Below are positions 51,661 through 59,804 of a DNA stretch of 64,000 bases, piece after piece. Source of the stretch: Bacteroidales bacterium CF (GTDB lineage: Bacteria > Bacteroidota > Bacteroidia > Bacteroidales > UBA932); the NCBI GenBank assembly GCA_000473305.1, contig CP006772.1, positions 2,425,805 to 2,489,804 of the forward strand, read 5' to 3'. The position numbers and the translations under genes were made by a program. The first letter of the stretch is position 1. Each line of letters begins with the position of its first letter. The notes below the pieces were generated by a model. That model made no database searches, was not told the origin of the DNA, and saw only the letters and a program-made list of their open reading frames with translations.

Positions 51661-52467
51661 TCAGCCTATCTTCACCCTGTTTGCCTTACGTCCCTTAAAG
51701 TGAGTTATAGTGTCAAACCCGCAACTCTTTATTACTAAGGAGTAGAGTGCAAATTGCTCACCTATCCTGTTGAGGTCGTGTGCATCCGAACCAAGTGACA
51801 CATACTCGCCTCCCAGTTCACGGAATCTACGGAGCACATCGGTATCAAGCTGCGGAACTCCTCCGCATTTTTCCCTGTATGTATTTGTATTGATTTCCAG
51901 AGCTTTTCCCTCAGAGGCAAGAAACTTTAAAATCCTGTCCAGCTGTATGGGGAAATCCCTGTAATATATTGACCTTTCTGTGTATGGAGCATATCGCGCT
52001 ATATAGTCATAGTGCCCCAGGATATCAAAATCACGGTAGGATGTGATGCACTGATATATTATATCCAGATAACGGCCATAAGCCTGTATAAAATCCTTTC
52101 CGTCATAGTATGGTTGATGGTAAGGATCCACACCATCAACAAAATGGACAGAAGCAATAACCTGATCAAAAGAGGATTTCCCGATGTATCTATCCAACTG
52201 ATCAAGAACCTGGGGTTGCATGCCAATTTCTATCCCTTTCAGAACCTCAATTCCCTCTCTGTTTTCAAGGTTATCAATTGCCGCCTGCTGCTCTTCGGGT
52301 TCGAACATGAATGTCCTGTCCTGTGTGGGAGTATCTATGTCCATATGGTCTGTAAAGACTATTCCTCCCAAACCTTCAATCTTTACCTTTTGAACTGCAT
52401 CTGCCATTTTCATCCTCGAATCGGGAGAAAATTCACAGTGTGTATGAGAATCAACAAATTTCGCCAT
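51661..52467 (-). CDS. PHP-domain phosphatase, HisJ-like histidinol-phosphatase
   Basis: 268 residues. PHP metal-binding motifs in order: VDSHTHCEFSPD, VFTDHMDI, GIEIG, ASVHFVDG, DILGHYDYIARY and SLGSDAHDLNRIG. Spacing and the DxHxH-CEFSPDS opening follow the HisJ family, which dephosphorylates histidinol phosphate. The his operon in this window lacks a phosphatase, so this is the best candidate for that step. It sits at the end of the mutS2 gene cluster, 3 bases after the lipoprotein gene. Other PHP substrates remain possible. Confidence 0.82.
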   Translation of the reverse strand: MAKFVDSHTHCEFSPDSRMKMADAVQKVKIEGLGGIVFTDHMDIDTPTQDRTFMFEPEEQQAAIDNLENREGIEVLKGIEIGMQPQVLDQLDRYIGKSSFDQVIASVHFVDGVDPYHQPYYDGKDFIQAYGRYLDIIYQCITSYRDFDILGHYDYIARYAPYTERSIYYRDFPIQLDRILKFLASEGKALEINTNTYREKCGGVPQLDTDVLRRFRELGGEYVSLGSDAHDLNRIGEQFALYSLVIKSCGFDTITHFKGRKANRVKIG

Positions 52468-52470
52468 TTT

Positions 52471-52872
52471 CTATTTTCCAAGTCCAGCTATACGCCACTC
52501 TTTGTTCTCCTTAACGAGAGAGAGTGATTTTTCCAAAGGAGTCGATCCTTTAGGCATAATAACGCGATAATCAACTCTGGCAGAATCACTGCCTTTAAAT
52601 TTTTCAACAGATAGGATCTCGGTCTTTATCTCTTTTGACTGTGCAATGAGCATCTGCTTCACTACTGGATCCAGGGACTCAACACTCTTAAGCATCTCCT
52701 TTAGCTCTGTTGCCATAGGCTGAGTACAGAAAGTGCCTGCAAGAGCGTAGTCTGTCTTGAAATATGCATCCAGAAATGCAATAGTACTTTGCGTAATTGC
52801 CCTCTCTTTTCCCGAACATGATGTCATCAGGATTAAAACCAATGTGATTGACAGTATAAGTAAATTTTTCAT
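52471..52872 (-). CDS. Small lipoprotein, NTF2-like fold likely
   Basis: 133 residues with a lipoprotein signal ending MTSC. The mature part begins AITQSTIAFLDAYFKTDYALAGTFC and ends SLSLVKENKEWRIAGLGK. This arrangement of a helix pair followed by strands and a closing WRI strand resembles DUF4878/SnoaL-type proteins. Function unknown. It lies between mutS2 (16 bases) and the HisJ-like gene. Confidence 0.72.
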   Translation of the reverse strand: MKNLLILSITLVLILMTSCSGKERAITQSTIAFLDAYFKTDYALAGTFCTQPMATELKEMLKSVESLDPVVKQMLIAQSKEIKTEILSVEKFKGSDSARVDYRVIMPKGSTPLEKSLSLVKENKEWRIAGLGK

Positions 52873-52888
52873 ATCTGTAATATTATTT

Positions 52889-55381
52889 CTATATCAATTT
52901 TACAACTGTTATTCCTGCTCCGCCGAGCTGAATATCCTCATCCTTTGCACTTTGAACAACACCCATGGCTTTCAGATATTTTCTCAGCTCCTCTCTGAGA
53001 ATACCATTCCCCTTACCATGAAGAATCTTCACCTCACCCACATCAACCATTATGGCATCATCAATAAAACGAGTCACACTCTCAATTGCCTCCTCCAATC
53101 TCTGCCCCCTGACATCTATGGTCGGTCTGAAATTAAGTTTTCTCTCAGATATGGACTCACTTTGCACAATAGATGCTTTTGTACGAACCCCTGCACTCCC
53201 TTTCATCTCCTTCCCGCTGATTTTGGTAAGCCTTTTTGCTGCAACCCTGCTTATAATACTTCCTATAGCAACGCTCACATCCTTACCCTCAATCTTTATA
53301 ACCTCTCCCATAACCTCTCCCTGGTCTATCCTCACCTTATCACCCGCCCTAAGCTCCCGGGTCTCTTCACTATTCACTTTCCACTTTTCACTATTCACTC
53401 TTCCCTTTTCACTATTCACTCTCCTCTCCTCACTTCTCTCTTTTCTTTTTACAAGCTGCTCCATCTTTTTTGCAATCCTCTCATCTTCTGCAGTCTGTCT
53501 ATCAGCTTGTACATCGTTGCTAAACTCTGTCAACTCTTTCCGGAGAAGCTTTGTATGCTCTTTTTCTGCCTGAGTCTCCTTAATCTCCTTAATTGTCAGC
53601 TCTATCTTTCTGTTAGCCTCGGCTACTATTGATGCTGCCTCTTTTTTTGCACCCTCAATTATGGACTTTTTAAGGGTTTGTATATCAGTCAGCTCTTTCT
53701 GGTACTTATCGGTAATATTCTCCAGGGCTTTATCGGTACTTTTTATTCTTGCAAGCTTCTCCTCCCACTGTCTTCTGTTTCTGGCAATCTTTCTTAGGTG
53801 CCTCTCAAGATCAACAAAATCGCTACCCGCCTTCTCCTCTGCCAGTTTTACAACCTGTTCCGGCAAGCCCATCTTTCTGGCCAGTTCGAATGCAAAAGAG
53901 CTGCCAGGCGTACCGATTTCCAGTTTAAAAAGAGGTTTTATATTCTGAACATCGAACTGCATTCCTCCGTTCAGTACACCATTGCTGCTGCTGGCATAAA
54001 ACTTAAGGTTACTGTAGTGTGTAGTAATAACACCAAAAGCTCCCCTGCGTTCAATCTCTGTAAGAATAGCCTCAGCAATTGCTCCTCCCGCGGTCGGCTC
54101 TGTCCCGGCTCCGAATTCATCTATCAATACAAGTGAACGGCTGTCTGCCTGCTGAATTATATCCCTCATATTTTTCAAATGAGAGCTATATGTGCTCAGG
54201 TCGTTCTCTATCGACTGCTCGTCACCAATATCAATGAATATGTTGTTAAAGACTCCCAACTCGGAGATTTCTGAAGCAGGAATTAAAAAACCGCATTGAA
54301 ACATATATTGCAGCAAGCCTACTGTCTTAAGACAAACAGATTTGCCTCCCGCATTCGGACCAGAAATGAGCAATATATGCTTCTCCTTTTCAAGATTAAG
54401 CGAAAGAGGAACAATCTCCTTACCCTCCTTCTTGAGTGCAGATTCCAGCAAAGGATGCCTCCCTTTGTTCATCATAAGTATCTGATCCTTCGATATAATC
54501 GGCTTACCAGCCTGCATCTGCATCGAAATCAGTGCTTTGGCCCTGATAAAGTCAATTTCTGCCATAAACATAGCAGACTGCAACAGTTCAGGCAAATAGG
54601 GCCTCAAAAAATCTGAAAATTCTGCAAGGATCTTTATAATTTCGCGTTGTTCTGCAAAGTGTAATTCCCTGACAAGATTATTCAGCTCGACAATCTCAAG
54701 CGGCTCGACAAAGGCTGTCTTACCTGAAGCGGACTCGTCATATACAAAACCGGGGATCTTTCTCTTATTTGCCGCCAGAACCGGAATCAAAACCCGTCCG
54801 TCTCTCACAGATACAGATGCATCCTCATCAACCAGCCCTTCTGATTGGGCACTTCTCAGAATAGAGTTAATCCGTTTGGAAATCTGGCCCTCTTTATCCT
54901 TTATGGCTCTTCTTATCGTTTGAAGTTCGGGAGAGGCACTATCCTTCATGTCACCGAACTTATCAACAATTGTATCTATTCTTCTCGATATTTCAGGATA
55001 AAGTACAATCGGCTCAGCCATCTTTTTCAGTCTGAGGTACTGTCCATCCTTTGTATTCTTGAAAAAGGCCACTATCTGCCTTATTGTGTCAAGAGAGTTC
55101 CTCAACCTTACAACAGAGTTCAGATCCAGAAAAGAGGAAGAGGCCTCCAGATGTTTGAGAAACGGATATGTGTCAACAAAACCGCTGTCGGGGAAACCGG
55201 ATTCAAACATGACTATCAGTCTCATTTCATCCGTCCTTGACAACTCCTCTTCTATCTCTTCGTAAGAGGTGCTGAACAAATCACTCCCACACCTCTCCTT
55301 TGCAAGGGAGGTAGAGCATCTGGACTCTGTCATAGAGCGTATGCGGTCAAAGCCAAGCTTCTGTTCTAATCTGTCGTTCAT
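52889..55381 (-). CDS. mutS2: MutS2-family ATPase with Smr domain and an in-frame repeat insert
   Basis: 830 residues. The MutS core has Walker A in ILLISGPNAGGKSVCLK near 343, LVLIDEFGAGTEPTAGGA as Walker B, and the STYSSHLKNM segment. A long coiled coil follows (about 520-650), then a KOW-like stretch (RAGDKVRIDQGEVMGEV) and a C-terminal Smr domain with TIDVRGQRLEEA and HGKGNGILRE. Between coiled coil and KOW, residues about 654-673 are three copies of a 7-residue repeat (K/R-VNSE-x-x) encoded by a 21-bp DNA repeat. MutS2 acts on recombination intermediates and stalled ribosomes. It abuts cdaA with no gap. Confidence 0.95.
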   Translation of the reverse strand: MNDRLEQKLGFDRIRSMTESRCSTSLAKERCGSDLFSTSYEEIEEELSRTDEMRLIVMFESGFPDSGFVDTYPFLKHLEASSSFLDLNSVVRLRNSLDTIRQIVAFFKNTKDGQYLRLKKMAEPIVLYPEISRRIDTIVDKFGDMKDSASPELQTIRRAIKDKEGQISKRINSILRSAQSEGLVDEDASVSVRDGRVLIPVLAANKRKIPGFVYDESASGKTAFVEPLEIVELNNLVRELHFAEQREIIKILAEFSDFLRPYLPELLQSAMFMAEIDFIRAKALISMQMQAGKPIISKDQILMMNKGRHPLLESALKKEGKEIVPLSLNLEKEKHILLISGPNAGGKSVCLKTVGLLQYMFQCGFLIPASEISELGVFNNIFIDIGDEQSIENDLSTYSSHLKNMRDIIQQADSRSLVLIDEFGAGTEPTAGGAIAEAILTEIERRGAFGVITTHYSNLKFYASSSNGVLNGGMQFDVQNIKPLFKLEIGTPGSSFAFELARKMGLPEQVVKLAEEKAGSDFVDLERHLRKIARNRRQWEEKLARIKSTDKALENITDKYQKELTDIQTLKKSIIEGAKKEAASIVAEANRKIELTIKEIKETQAEKEHTKLLRKELTEFSNDVQADRQTAEDERIAKKMEQLVKRKERSEERRVNSEKGRVNSEKWKVNSEETRELRAGDKVRIDQGEVMGEVIKIEGKDVSVAIGSIISRVAAKRLTKISGKEMKGSAGVRTKASIVQSESISERKLNFRPTIDVRGQRLEEAIESVTRFIDDAIMVDVGEVKILHGKGNGILREELRKYLKAMGVVQSAKDEDIQLGGAGITVVKLI
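53365..53420 (-). repeat. 21-bp tandem repeat inside mutS2
   Basis: The word AGTGAATAGTGAA recurs three times at an exact 21-base period on the minus strand, encoding RVNSEKG, RVNSEKW and KVNSEET. Related AGTGAAAAG words fill the intergenic tract at 25513-25619. The multiple-of-three period keeps the mutS2 frame open. Confidence 0.8.
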
Positions 55382-56164
55382 CTATTTTTTTGCATTCTCT
55401 ATTGCAAGCCTGAGTTCATTTATACTATTCATCTTTCTGATCTCGCCATTATATACAAATGATATATCTCCTGTCTCCTCAGATACAACAATCACACTTG
55501 CATCAGTTATCTCAGATATGCCCATTGCTGCCCTGTGCCTCATACCATATGATGCGGGGATGTGCGGGTTTTCTGATATCGGAAGAGTACACCTTGCCGC
55601 AATAATCTTATTAAAACCTATTATCATAGCCCCATCATGAAGAGGGGCATTCTTGAAGAAGATATTCTCGATCAGCCGTCTGCTTATAATGGCCTCAATC
55701 CTGTCGCCAGTTTCGATAATGAATTCCAGAGATGAGTTCTTTGCCAGAACAATCAGTGCTCCGGTCTTACTCTCCGACATCCTTCTGCATGCCTGGGTAA
55801 CCTCATCAAGCAATGTAAGTGACACTACCTTTCCCTTAACCCCAAGGAATACATTTACCAGCTTTAACTTCTTCTGGGAATCCATATATCTTGTTCCCAT
55901 CATCAGCAAAAAACGTCGTATCTCTTGTTGAAAGAGGACTATCAAAGCCATTACACCAACACCGATTACCTGCCCTATTATGGAGCCGAGCAACTCCATT
56001 CGGAGGGCCTTGACAGTGAGCCACACAAAGTAAAAGACAATGATCCCCGTAAAGATATTCAGAGCTGCCGTACCGCGTATAAGCTTATATACCTGATAGA
56101 TCAAAAGACCAACAAGTAAAATATCAATGACATCGATTAAATCTATCTTTATAAAATCAAGCAT
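55382..56164 (-). CDS. cdaA: Diadenylate cyclase, membrane-bound CdaA type
   Basis: 260 residues. Three N-terminal membrane helices (to about 75) precede a DAC domain with GALIVLAKNSS, LHDGAMII (DGA motif) and YGMRHRAAMGIS (RHR motif), the ATP-binding residues of diadenylate cyclases. It makes cyclic di-AMP, which controls potassium and cell-wall homeostasis. It lies between comF and mutS2 on one transcript. Confidence 0.95.
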   Translation of the reverse strand: MLDFIKIDLIDVIDILLVGLLIYQVYKLIRGTAALNIFTGIIVFYFVWLTVKALRMELLGSIIGQVIGVGVMALIVLFQQEIRRFLLMMGTRYMDSQKKLKLVNVFLGVKGKVVSLTLLDEVTQACRRMSESKTGALIVLAKNSSLEFIIETGDRIEAIISRRLIENIFFKNAPLHDGAMIIGFNKIIAARCTLPISENPHIPASYGMRHRAAMGISEITDASVIVVSEETGDISFVYNGEIRKMNSINELRLAIENAKK

Positions 56165-56197
56165 TTTCCTGCCAAATTACAAACACAAACTTACACA

Positions 56198-56869
56198 TTA
56201 TTCCGCAAAAGCCAATGTGGCAAATGAGACTCTGCAACCCTCAACACTCAATATCTCAAGTGCACATGCCCCTAACGTGGCTCCGGTTGTAAGTACATCA
56301 TCCACAAGCAAAATATGTCGTCCTTTTAACATATACCCGGACCTTAACCTAAATGCACCTGAAACATTAATCTCCCTTTGCTGAGCATCTTTTTTTGTCT
56401 GAGTTCTTGTATATCTTTTTCTTATCAGCAAAGAAACCTCAACCGGTTTTCTTAGAACTTCAGCAACATTACGTGCAATAATCTCAGCCTGATTATAGCC
56501 CCTTTTCCATTTTTTAAAAGGATGCAACGGAACAGGAATTACGATGTCCACATCATCGTAAACACCACTTTGTAAGAGTTTTTCACCTAGCAACTCCCCG
56601 AGATATGCCCCAAGTTTACCTCTTCCCTTATACTTGAAGTAATGAATCAGATTTTTGTAAGGGCTTTCATCCCTATAGTAAAAAAGTGATGCTGCGTGTA
56701 CAAAATCCACTCTACCGGAAAACCGCTCCCCGGCAGGGTTCCCCGGCCAAGTCCAGAAGTATGTGAGGGGCATTTCAGAAATGCATTGCAAACAAAGATA
56801 TCTCTCCCCCCTCAACAAAATCCTTCCGCACACAGGACATATCCTCGGCAAAAGCAAATCAAGAAACAT
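56198..56869 (-). CDS. comF: ComF-family phosphoribosyltransferase-like protein
   Basis: 223 residues. An N-terminal four-Cys zinc finger (CPVCG, CLQC), VIPVPLHPFKKWKRGYNQAEIIARNV and the PRPP-loop ILLVDDVLTTGATLGAC define ComF. In naturally competent bacteria ComF helps take up or integrate single-stranded DNA; in other bacteria its role is uncertain. It overlaps ctpA by one base (TAATG). Confidence 0.93.
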   Translation of the reverse strand: MFLDLLLPRICPVCGRILLRGERYLCLQCISEMPLTYFWTWPGNPAGERFSGRVDFVHAASLFYYRDESPYKNLIHYFKYKGRGKLGAYLGELLGEKLLQSGVYDDVDIVIPVPLHPFKKWKRGYNQAEIIARNVAEVLRKPVEVSLLIRKRYTRTQTKKDAQQREINVSGAFRLRSGYMLKGRHILLVDDVLTTGATLGACALEILSVEGCRVSFATLAFAE

Positions 56870-58485
56870 TAATATATCAGTTTAACATCCAATGCTTTTT
56901 TTACCTGATAGTCATTCCGCAGAATGCTCTCTATCTGGCCTCTTTCAAAATAGTATCTGTTGACTATCTCCTCTTCGAGAAATGCTTTAATAGTTCCGGA
57001 ATCCCTTTTCAACATCTGCTCTTTTGTAAGCTTTACGCTCTTCTCAAGTCCGGCAATTTCATCCTTCACCTCATCGTATCTCGATTCCTGCTTAAGTGTG
57101 GAAATCAGTTTGTCCAACTCAACCTCTGATGCACTCCTTCCGTCAAACTCCTTCGTGGCAGCAAAAGATACAAACTCCTCATACTCCTTGTCTGTAAGAG
57201 TAAAATTCTTAGGATTTGCAATTGAAAGGTGGTCCTTAAAGTAAACTATGGAATAGTCCATTAAAACCTCTCCGTAAATAAGTGAGAGCACTATTCTCGG
57301 AATTGCCTGAGGTTCTATTATAATATCAGGAGTAATTCCGCCTCCGTCATATACAGTTCTACCCTTCAGAGTTTTGAATGCTTTTTTGAGAGAATCGGGA
57401 ATATTGCCCACACTTCCATCCTCATTTCTGTGAGAGTAGTCTATTGCCTGCACACATCTTCCGCTAGGTGTGTAATACTTGGCTGTAGTAAGTTTTATCT
57501 TGTTATTGTATCCGACATCCCTTATAGCCTGAACAAGCCCTTTGCCGTATGTTCTGGTACCCACTATCGTTGCCCGGTCAAGATCCTGAAGCGCTCCTGC
57601 AACTATTTCGGACGAGGAGGCAGAACCTGAATTTACAAGTACCACAAGAGAGAGCGTTGTATCAACAGGCTCATCTTTTGTAAAATACTCCATATCTGCC
57701 TGTTTATATTTTCCTCTTGCCGATACCACCTTTGTTCCCTTCGGAACAAACAGAGATACAATATTGACAGCCTCATCCAGCAATCCCCCGCCATTTCCTC
57801 TCAGGTCTATAAACAGTCTCTTCATTGCCTGATTCTTCTTTAGCTCTGTCAGATCCCTGCGAAAGTCCTTAGAGCCGCCTATCGTAAAACCGGTCAATCT
57901 TATATATCCTGTTGTGTCATTTACAAATCCACTATATGCCACATCCGGGAAATGCACCTTATCTCTGGTTATTGTAACCTCCATTGTGTCTCCGCCACGC
58001 AGCCTCGATACAAGAAAACGGACCTGTGACCCCGCTCTTCCCCTCATTCTGGCACTACATGTGTCAATATTAAGATCTGCAACACTTTTTCCGTCAATTT
58101 TCAGGATTATATCTCCTGCCACCAGTCCTGCATTCGCAGCCGGCGAATTCTCATATATTTCGCTTACAAGCACTCCTGTCCCTTTTTTTCTTACAGTTGC
58201 ACCAACACCGCCATAAGAACCGGTTGTCATCAGCTCCACACTTTCCTGATCTTCAGCAGGTATATACACTGTATATGGATCCAGGGACTCAAGCATTGCA
58301 TCTATTCCAGTCTCAATTAGTTTGTCTACTTCAACGCTGTCAACATAAAACATTGCAAGCTCGCGGAGTACAGAATACTGGACATCCAGACTCCTGCCTG
58401 TTCTGAAACTCTTTGATTGTGAATAGGCCTGATTAGCAATAAGACACGCCATCAAGATTATGCAGAGAAATTTGATTCTGTTCAT
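56869..58485 (-). CDS. ctpA: Carboxy-terminal processing protease (S41 family)
   Basis: 538 residues from the ATG at 58485; the longer frame from a GTG at 58512 starts inside the promoter. Signal peptide ends NQAYSQ. A PDZ domain (about 85-170) has GGVGATVRKKGTG, SPAANAGLVAGDIILKI. The S41 domain has LIDLRGNGGG-like FIDLRGNGGGLLDEA, the nucleophile in NSGSASSSEIVAGAL near 288, and the catalytic Lys in GTRTYGKGLVQ. It cleaves periplasmic proteins from the C-terminus. First gene of the comF-cdaA-mutS2 cluster. Confidence 0.94.
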   Translation of the reverse strand: MNRIKFLCIILMACLIANQAYSQSKSFRTGRSLDVQYSVLRELAMFYVDSVEVDKLIETGIDAMLESLDPYTVYIPAEDQESVELMTTGSYGGVGATVRKKGTGVLVSEIYENSPAANAGLVAGDIILKIDGKSVADLNIDTCSARMRGRAGSQVRFLVSRLRGGDTMEVTITRDKVHFPDVAYSGFVNDTTGYIRLTGFTIGGSKDFRRDLTELKKNQAMKRLFIDLRGNGGGLLDEAVNIVSLFVPKGTKVVSARGKYKQADMEYFTKDEPVDTTLSLVVLVNSGSASSSEIVAGALQDLDRATIVGTRTYGKGLVQAIRDVGYNNKIKLTTAKYYTPSGRCVQAIDYSHRNEDGSVGNIPDSLKKAFKTLKGRTVYDGGGITPDIIIEPQAIPRIVLSLIYGEVLMDYSIVYFKDHLSIANPKNFTLTDKEYEEFVSFAATKEFDGRSASEVELDKLISTLKQESRYDEVKDEIAGLEKSVKLTKEQMLKRDSGTIKAFLEEEIVNRYYFERGQIESILRNDYQVKKALDVKLIY

Positions 58486-58511
58486 GTTTTTGATTTTATG
58501 ATAAAGGTACA

Positions 58512-58542
58512 CAAAAGTAAAGTTTTAGTATCTTTGATGCAA
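58512..58542 (-). promoter_or_regulatory. Promoter of the ctpA cluster
   Basis: On the minus strand TTG (58540-58542), a 20-bp spacer and TACTTTTG (58512-58519) fit the Bacteroidota consensus, 27 bp before the ctpA ATG. It overlaps the plus-strand rdgB promoter. Confidence 0.6.
58529..58536 (+). promoter_or_regulatory. -7 box for the rdgB operon
   Basis: TATCTTTG, 15 bp before the ATG at 58552. It lies within the -33 to -7 spacer of the divergent ctpA promoter, so one polymerase should exclude the other. Confidence 0.5.
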
Positions 58543-58551
58543 TATTGTTTT

Positions 58552-59133
58552 ATGAATATTGTATTTGCAACAAACAACCGGCATAAGGTAGATGAGGCTC
58601 AGGCTATACTGGGCAAGGATTTTACCCTGACAACCCCGAAAGATCTCAAACTTTTCGAAGAGATACCGGAGACTGCAGGCACTCTTCAGGGCAATGCATT
58701 CATGAAGGCCCATTTTTTATGGGAAAGGTTTCATGTTGCTTGTTTTGCAGATGACACCGGACTTGAAGTGGAGGCACTTAATGGTGCTCCGGGAGTATAC
58801 TCCGCAAGATATGCCGGAGAGGAGCATGACTCAAAGGCTAACACTCAGAAGCTGCTTAAGGCCCTTACAGGGAAAAAGAACCGTAATGCGAGATTCCGTA
58901 CTGTAATTGCGCTGATTATTGACGGGGACACCTTCTATTTTGAAGGCATTCTCAATGGCAAAATAGGCGAATCTCCTTCCGGAAATGGCGGATTCGGCTA
59001 TGACCCGGTCTTCATACCTGATGGTTACGACAAGACTCTTGCAGAGCTCACACAGGAAGAAAAAAACGCAATCTCACACCGAGGCCAATCCATGAGACAG
59101 CTTTCCGAATTCTTAAACAACCATATATGCTGA
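58552..59133 (+). CDS. rdgB: Non-canonical purine NTP pyrophosphatase (XTP/dITP)
   Basis: 193 residues from the ATG at 58552, giving the family start NIVFATNNRHKVDEA; an ATG at 58498 lies upstream of the -7 box. Conserved blocks are FADDTGLEVEALNGAPGVYSARYAG, GNGGFGYDPVFIPDG and ISHRGQSMRQL. It removes ITP and XTP from the nucleotide pool. Its stop overlaps the recO start (TGATG). Confidence 0.95.
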   Translation: MNIVFATNNRHKVDEAQAILGKDFTLTTPKDLKLFEEIPETAGTLQGNAFMKAHFLWERFHVACFADDTGLEVEALNGAPGVYSARYAGEEHDSKANTQKLLKALTGKKNRNARFRTVIALIIDGDTFYFEGILNGKIGESPSGNGGFGYDPVFIPDGYDKTLAELTQEEKNAISHRGQSMRQLSEFLNNHIC

Positions 59134-59798
59134 TGTCAGGTAAACTTCAGATAGTAGTCCTGCACACGTTAAAATATAGAGACACCTCCCTGATTTTACA
59201 GGGATACTCCAATATATACGGAAAACACAGTTTTATAGTCAGGACAGGCAAGGGGAAATCATCCAAAGCAATGATATCTCAATTGCACCCTCTTGACATA
59301 ATAGATGCGGAACTTGTACCGGGAGGCAAAGGAGAGATGCCTGTTATAAAGGAGTTTACTCCCGCTTACAGGCTTGAGGCTATCAGGTGCAATATGGACA
59401 AATGCTCCATTGCAATGTTCATTAGTGAGTTGATTTACCGAACAATTAAAGAGGTGGAGTCTGACCCTGATCTCTACAGATTTATCAGAGATTCTGTCTT
59501 GCAGCTTGAAAACCTCGGATCCGGCTTTGCGAACTTCCACCCTTGGTTTGTTGTTGAAATGTGCAAAAAGACCGGTTATGACCCGGTTTTGTCAGAAGCC
59601 GAGTTTCCGGGAAAGAGTTCCGAAATTCTGGCAGCACTTTTGAATACAGATACGGAGTGTTTATCATCGCTCAGAATAAACGGCAAAGAGCGATATATAT
59701 TTATAAAAGATATGCTCAACTACCTCAGCAATCATATTGGCTATACACTCGAGATTAAATCCCTTGAGGTACTCCACCAGGTATTGGGACAAGAATAG
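59133..59798 (+). CDS. recO: DNA repair protein RecO
   Basis: 221 residues from the ATG at 59133; an ATG two codons earlier is possible. The N-terminal OB fold reads IVVLHTLKYRDTSLILQGYSNIYGKHSFIV, and the helical rest has MFISELIYRTIKE and FHPWFVVEMCKKTGYDP. The four zinc cysteines found in many RecO proteins are not evident, as in other Bacteroidota. It loads RecA with RecR in gap repair. Confidence 0.9.
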   Translation: MSGKLQIVVLHTLKYRDTSLILQGYSNIYGKHSFIVRTGKGKSSKAMISQLHPLDIIDAELVPGGKGEMPVIKEFTPAYRLEAIRCNMDKCSIAMFISELIYRTIKEVESDPDLYRFIRDSVLQLENLGSGFANFHPWFVVEMCKKTGYDPVLSEAEFPGKSSEILAALLNTDTECLSSLRINGKERYIFIKDMLNYLSNHIGYTLEIKSLEVLHQVLGQE

Positions 59799-59804
59799 AG
59801 ACTT

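Noticed and set aside
53365-53420. CRISPR-like array
   Set aside because: Three short units without spacers, lying in a coding frame; no cas genes in the window.
52757-53632. 291-codon plus-strand frame opposite mutS2
   Set aside because: Antisense shadow of mutS2 and the lipoprotein gene; its repeats are the mirror of the mutS2 repeat.
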